A DNA stretch of 64,000 nt from Branchiostoma floridae (Eukaryota > Chordata > Leptocardii > Amphioxiformes > Branchiostomatidae): assembly GCF_000003815.2 (NCBI RefSeq), contig NC_049992.1, positions 5,344,481 to 5,408,480 of the forward strand, given 5' to 3'. Numbering within the stretch: the first letter of the stretch is position 1; each line of letters starts with the position of its first letter. Made by a program: the position numbers and the translations under genes. Below the pieces are notes generated by a model that saw nothing but the letters and a program-made list of their open reading frames with translations, did not search any database and was not told the DNA's origin. Below are positions 58,773 to 64,000 of the stretch, piece after piece.

Positions 58773-59720
58773 ATGGAAAACAGGCCTGTGATTACTCAAG
58801 GCTTAGTTGAGAATGCGGAAGAACTAGGACGATGCTTCAACTTGGCGACCAACAGCATGGAGATACAGATTCAGTCGAACACTTGTGGTCGAACGCACCT
58901 GGAATCGCACAGTACAGAAGCGGGGGATCAGACAAGGCCTGAGAATCTCCACAAGTGTGAGGAGTGCAGTAGGCACTTCACTAAGCAGTGCCTTCTGAAG
59001 AGACACATGCAGCGTGTACACACCAAAGAGAAACCGTTCCATTGCGATCATGAGGGGTGTGACGAGCAGTTCCGTCTCTTTGTTGAGCTAAAGAGACACA
59101 TGCGGGTTCACGCCAAACCGTTCCAGTGTCAGGAGTGTGATAAGCAGTTCCTTAGGTTAGGTCTGCTAAAAAAGCACATGGTATCTCACAGCGACCAGAC
59201 ACCGTTCCAGTGCGATCATCATGGGTGTGGCAAGCAGTTTCGTCGGAAGGGCGAGCTAAAGAAACACCTGCTAACTCATACCGACGTTAAACCGTATCAG
59301 TGTGAGGTATGTGGTAAACAGTCACGTTTGATGGGTGATCTAAAGAAACACATGCTGACTCACACCGGTGAGAAACCGCATCGCTGCGAGGAGTGCGGGA
59401 AGCAGTTCACCCAGACAGCTAGTCTAAAGAAGCACTTGAGGTCTCACACAGGCGAGAAACCGTTTCAATGTGAGAAGTGTGGCATGCAGTTTACCCAGAT
59501 GGGGTCTCTGAAAGTCCACGCGCGGACTCACACAGATGAGAAGCCATACATGTGTGAGACGTGTGGCAAGCGGTGCAGGCAACTGAGTAACCTGAAGGAA
59601 CACATGATGACTCACACAGGTGAGAAACCTTACATCTGCCAGGTGTGTGGCAGGCAGGTGAGACACATGTCTGCGCTGAAGAAACACATCATGAGGAATC
59701 ACGCCAGCAAACAGGTATAG
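58773..59720 (+). CDS. C2H2 zinc-finger protein, nine fingers
   Basis: Single coding exon of 315 residues. The start at 58773 (ATC ATG G) was chosen because a splice acceptor (CTTACACAG) ends 13 bases before it and no in-frame ATG lies upstream; codons before that are intronic. The first 60 residues have no motif. Nine C2H2 fingers follow, beginning HKCEECSRHF and ending YICQVCGRQV. Linkers are mostly of the TGEKP type (THTGEKPY, SHTGEKPF), with variants KEKPF, AKPF and SDQTPF. Two fingers have four residues between the cysteines (CDHEGC, CDHHGC). All have intact Cys/His pairs. Such arrays bind DNA in the nucleus, but no KRAB, SCAN or BTB domain is present to hint at function, so it is probably a lineage-specific transcription factor. 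AATAAA at 60283-60288 is a good polyadenylation site. Confidence 0.9.
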   Translation: MENRPVITQGLVENAEELGRCFNLATNSMEIQIQSNTCGRTHLESHSTEAGDQTRPENLHKCEECSRHFTKQCLLKRHMQRVHTKEKPFHCDHEGCDEQFRLFVELKRHMRVHAKPFQCQECDKQFLRLGLLKKHMVSHSDQTPFQCDHHGCGKQFRRKGELKKHLLTHTDVKPYQCEVCGKQSRLMGDLKKHMLTHTGEKPHRCEECGKQFTQTASLKKHLRSHTGEKPFQCEKCGMQFTQMGSLKVHARTHTDEKPYMCETCGKRCRQLSNLKEHMMTHTGEKPYICQVCGRQVRHMSALKKHIMRNHASKQV

Positions 59721-60282
59721 CGAGTTCACGATAGCGGACCCGAATTCAAGTCCTTGGGTAAACGAAAAATTAGGACAATCCGCAAAAGTTACCCTAAAAT
59801 GCTATCCTACGTTTCCACAATAGCACCGAGAACAAGAAAAGACTAAATGGATCCGTCGCACGAGTCCGGAAGTTCAAGTTCTTATGAGTTGCGTGTTGAC
59901 ATTCATTGGTTTCGGAAGCGCTGCGGGGAAGAAGTTACTTAGTACTATTTTTGTTTGTTTGTTGGCCCACCGTTGTGCAGCTTGGTTATCTAACCTTAAA
60001 TACTACGTCTAATTTTAACCATCAGTTTGCTCGACTTTCTGTTTAAGTGGATAAAGAGCTGTATGATACAGAATATGGCTCTTTTCATGTAACGATACAA
60101 TGATTTAGGAGTGCATGCGAATGAGGGTATCAACCTTGTGCATTAGGATCAGATGGAATGACAAATTAGATGTTGTGGGAAGTTATGTTAAAAAGTAGTC
60201 TGCTGTGTTGTTACGTACTAGTATTAGAAGAATCTTGTTTGCTCTTAAAGGCCTTGTCCATGTATTACATTGTATCATTTCC

Positions 60283-60288
60283 AATAAA
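60283..60288 (+). terminator. Polyadenylation signal of the zinc-finger gene
   Basis: AATAAA within TTTCCAATAAAGCATGAATG, about 560 bases after the stop codon, followed by a GT-rich stretch. Confidence 0.6.
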
Positions 60289-60839
60289 GCATGAATGAAT
60301 ATGATCTTGACGTGCAATTTTTTCTCAAGTCGGGATGAGAAAATCGGTCTTCAATCGATCAAACAAGGAAAATAGTACGTATGGCAATAACTTTAACTTT
60401 GGTGATACATCGTGACACAACGTGTTTTATAAAACTTTCTATTTTCTCGACATTTAGTACCTGGGAATCGTCACCATCAACAACATGTCTGGTCCATTAA
60501 GAAAAGTTAAAGATTACAAAATAAAAACAGTTGCCGATGTCTGTGTAAGGGGATGTGATATCTGCTATGTTAAACTGTGAATATATATATACATACATGC
60601 TTCTGAAAAATATATATTTCTGAATAAAATACATATCAATACAGAAGTAAAACAATGTTATTTTGAAGCAATACTATAAAACTATGTTTCCCAAATAAAG
60701 GATGGTGTTACATCGGGTTCTAACTGACATGATCGTTATTCACGAAATGCCTCGGATTGTAAGACACTTTCGTCTGCAAACCATAATTTACCATATATAG
60801 ATATCTTTTGTTAAATCTATTAATGCGACTTATTTAGTC

Positions 60840-63639
60840 TTAGAACAGAACCGAGCAGCATGACAGCCCGGCGTCCACCTTCTTCAGCTCCCCCACTGTC
60901 AGTTCGATTCGCTTGACCTCCGGGAGCTTGTCTGCAAACGCCTGTAATGATTGAACAGGACATGATTTGAAAATTTAGATTTTCTCCATCTACAAAAAAT
61001 GACTAATCGGAATTTTCGAACGAATCTCTCAGTCGTTTGGTGGCCCGCCTGGTGTTGTAAGTATAAATAGGATTATTTTGCCGAAAAGTGGTACATTAGT
61101 ATGTTGTTGTCAAGTCATTTAGACATTAGAAAAATCATAAACTTGTCTCCTTTGAGTTTCAGTCTGATATTGCCAGTTGAGTGTCGGTACCGTCTGTACC
61201 TTTCATTCTTCCAGTTTGGCGGGAAGAAATAAAGCGGTAAAGAAAGAAGGCAAGATAAAACGCCTAAAACAATTGATACACATAAAAAACAGCCGGAGTC
61301 GAACCTCTGCTTGGAGAGTAGTCCCACCTTACCTTACAGCTGTTGGGCCAGTCCTCCGCCCTGCAGTGTATAACGGTCCCGTTCACGTGGATACAGTTCA
61401 GACCCAGGTAGTCAGGAACCCACAACGCTTCGTACGTGCAACCGCTGCTTTTACGTATGATCTGTAAATAAATAAAGACATCAGCTTGTGCCACACGTGA
61501 TGAATCAGGTTTTTGCAAATAGCAACAAGACATTGAAATCACAAATTCTGACATGTAGAAATCACAAAATCTACGATTATGTACAATTATGAGGAATTTT
61601 ACAATTAGTCTGCATTAATAATTGTATCAGAGATATTGGCAGAATAAAATCGTGTCTTCAACATGGTCTGCCCGCACAGAAATCGCACATTGACTTTAAA
61701 AGTTTTAGCAAAATATGCTTTCAGGAAAAAAAATCCACATTTTCGTGAGTACTAGTAGCTCCTTTCAAAACGCGCTTTAAGAAAAAAAAATGAATATGAA
61801 CGAAACCGGCCTTTTTAGGTGAACAAAATCTTACACATTTGGCTACATCTCGCTAGGTGTCGCAAATGCACTGTAGAATTTACGTGACACCATCACAAAA
61901 GGGTTGTCGCCATTAAGAATGAAATGGATGAAATGTCTCTGATCAGCGGACGCAAAACTGTAAACATATATTTAGTGCTGCTTACCTCCCAGGCCTTCCG
62001 TCCCGACTTATGGTTCCCGACAGCGATAACGCCCGGCCCCGCGCAGCACACCACCCCTTTCAGGTGGAACTCTGGCGGCTGAACAGGGATGGAGGTCACG
62101 GGGTAGTCAGGGAAAGTCTCCGCTAGGATCTTCCGACCAGCGTTATTGGACTGTGTCGAGTCACCCACGAAGAATTCTTTTCCTGTCCAAAAGAAAAGAA
62201 CATACTGTTAATTGCACAACGGATAACCGCACACTTCTTACCTCCGACCTCTTCCACTCCGTTTTTGAGTTAATATTACCAAGTTTTCTGTTAATTCAAT
62301 TGACATTCTGTTGTATAAATAAAAACTAAGTTGATTTATTTTATTTTAATTCACGTATGTAAATCACTGATTTTTAGTTTACCATATGTTTGCTTTCTGT
62401 TATTTCAAAGTTATAATTTGTATTGTACATTTCTGTTGCTATTATTTCTGTATAGTTTTAATGTGGACTCCAGGACGACTAGTGTATTTCACTAATGAAA
62501 ATCTAAATCAACCAAACCAAACCAAACCAAACCAAACCAAACCAAACCCCCAAATCCCGTGATGGTGCAGTAGGTGGATAACTTCGCTTTGTTGCACCGC
62601 TTGGATTATTGTACGAAATATATGCTGGAGCGGCAAATGTGGTGTGCATGCAATTAAGCGGCTTCTACTGTACCGATTAATCTATTATAAGTTATCAACA
62701 AACAAACAAACAAACAAACAAGCAAGAAGACAAACAAATGTTCCGATTCGTCATAAAAAAAAAACGACCAGTTTATTGGTTGGATTACAAACCTGTAAAT
62801 ATGACGTCACCGCCCTCCAGAGTTGCTCCCTTGTCCCGTATCCTGTGTACCTCCAAACCCGAGTCCTTCAGTAACTTCTCTACACAGTCGACCTGCAAAA
62901 CAGCAAGATTTCATTTATTTTATTTTATTTTACCGGGGTAAAAATCATAAACAGACCAATGTACAAAAGAGCATCGGATGCCAAGCATTCAGAATGGCGT
63001 TTTGCATGCCGAAGTTTGACTCCGACTGTTTTTCGTGTTTCTAGGATCCATCTTTTTAATGGTGAAGTTTATTTGCAAGTTCGTGCCCGAGGGCTAATTG
63101 CAAGTACATGGTATAAACATAGTAGATATACAAGTGACAATGGATAGTTATAAACAATTTTCTACTCTAATTCAATAGACGTTTCAAGTTGTAGTAGACA
63201 ATTTTTACCGTTTTCTTTATGTCTGTCGGCCGACATAAAGAAGATGGGACAAAATAGAAAGCCTAATAAAAACAACTAAACAAATATCAGTAAAGAGCCT
63301 AACTTCTGCTTGGAGAGTAGATCTTCTTACCTCTTTCCGACGTACTGTATCTACAGGCCTGGTGACCAGCGCCCTGTTGCCGACCACCACACAGGTGTCC
63401 TCCACAAACGGACAGTCCGGAGTGGACTCGTCCGCCGGCAGAACGGTCATCACGTCCAGTCCCAGGTCCCGCAGGGTCTGGGTGTAACGCGCGTGATCCT
63501 CCCGAGCTTTGACCAGGTCTATGATGTCCTTTGATCGTCTTTTCTTCCACTTGAATGCCTCGGAGTGGTCCCGAATGGAGTCAGGAATCTCGCGAACTAT
63601 GGCCCTGGAATACTGCGGTAGGCTGTGGCCTTCCGCCAT
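60840..63639 (-). CDS. DDAH: Dimethylarginine dimethylaminohydrolase (DDAH)
   Basis: Five minus-strand exons, 63639-63331, 62892-62793, 62182-61986, 61461-61333 and 60941-60840, give 278 residues in unbroken phase, close to the roughly 285 of vertebrate DDAH. The enzyme hydrolyses asymmetric dimethylarginine to citrulline and dimethylamine in the cytosol and so relieves inhibition of nitric oxide synthase. Landmarks: LPADESTPDCPFVEDTCVVV with the acidic catalytic residues, TRP-x-RRKEV, LEGGDVIFTG, the FVGDSTQSNNAG loop, GPGVIAVGN, the histidine in GTVIHCRAEDWP, and the nucleophilic cysteine in LSCCSVLF at the C-terminus. All expected active-site positions are present, so it should be active. 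DDAH1 versus DDAH2 cannot be decided, because an invertebrate gene may predate the split. Introns carry simple repeats only. Confidence 0.95.
62509..62548. repeat. (CCAAA)n tract
   Basis: Eight CCAAA units in the second DDAH intron, possibly the tail of a retroelement lying at about 62280-62508. Confidence 0.85.
62696..62725. repeat. (CAAA)n tract
   Basis: Short AAACAAACAAAC tract in the second DDAH intron. Confidence 0.85.
63065..63120 (+). repeat. Dispersed repeat (GCCCGAGGGCTAATTGCA family), DDAH intron 1
   Basis: Closest relative of the copy at 26341-26403: the two share AGTACATGGTATA after the core word, which the 45859 copy lacks. Confidence 0.6.
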
Positions 63640-64000
63640 CGGCTTGGCTATGATTATCTGTTAAAGATTACGAACGAATATATCCAGTCGGTGCTTCAGT
63701 AGTAACTGCTTTTTGGCGAAAACTTGAATTAAATATTCTGCTTATATTTTGGGGAAATTATGCATAATAATTTGTACCAAAGGGACCGTTATTTGAAGTA
63801 CATACTATTATTTATTAGTTATTAACACTCATAAAACAGTGAAAGTATAGATAACTCAGTGAAAAGTCATACAACCTGAGAGAAACATGAACATGTGGCC
63901 TGCTGAAGGTGAAGTTTTAACCCGTCTTTCTGGCGCAACTAGTTTTCCGTATACCGGAAGTGACAATGAGCAGACCTGTAGCGGTGTCATGGGTCACGAC
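63640..64000. promoter_or_regulatory. Upstream region of DDAH
   Basis: This must contain the DDAH 5' untranslated region and promoter on the minus strand. No TATA box, initiator or further exon can be singled out. Confidence 0.3.

Overview
The window looks like a piece of an invertebrate chordate genome, most likely amphioxus (Branchiostoma). That assignment is inference. The basis is short multi-exon genes with GT-AG introns, a CR1-like LINE carrying a 2A peptide, dense small inverted-repeat (MITE-like) elements, rhamnose-lectin/discoidin/trefoil mosaic proteins, and one scaffold gap of N (21348-21854). All exon models were built by hand from splice signals, phase continuity and comparison of paralogues inside the window. 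None is backed by transcripts.

Layout: (1) 0.25-0.7 kb, minus strand: a broken coding segment resembling the cysteine cluster associated with KDZ transposases. (2) 1.9-5.3 kb, plus strand: a nearly full-length CR1-type LINE with a 2A motif, PHD finger, endonuclease and reverse transcriptase. (3) 8.0-17.5 kb plus and 22.7-34.5 kb minus: two copies of one multidomain gene arranged tail to tail as a large inverted duplication. It encodes a type II membrane protein with a Thr-rich stalk, SUEL lectin, F5/8C, EGF, FAMeT and trefoil domains. Only the minus copy has a long cytoplasmic tail, rich in repeated tyrosine motifs. (4) 36.0-44.5 kb minus: a receptor tyrosine kinase with three Ig-like domains and an HGD instead of an HRD catalytic motif. 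(5) 47.8-53.3 kb plus: a small type I membrane protein with two probable Ig-like domains. (6) 57.8-60.3 kb plus: a nine-finger C2H2 protein. (7) 60.8-63.6 kb minus: dimethylarginine dimethylaminohydrolase (DDAH), the clearest conserved gene here.

Regions between genes and long introns are filled with non-autonomous DNA elements with terminal inverted repeats, a tRNA-type SINE, a processed mRNA 3' end with target-site duplication, a 45-bp minisatellite and simple repeats. The most unusual content is the inverted pair of lectin receptors. Its copies have diverged in sugar-binding motifs, stop codon, stalk length and presence of the cytoplasmic tail. It lies beside a receptor tyrosine kinase gene, so the locus could be a cell-surface recognition and signalling cluster; that functional link is inference.
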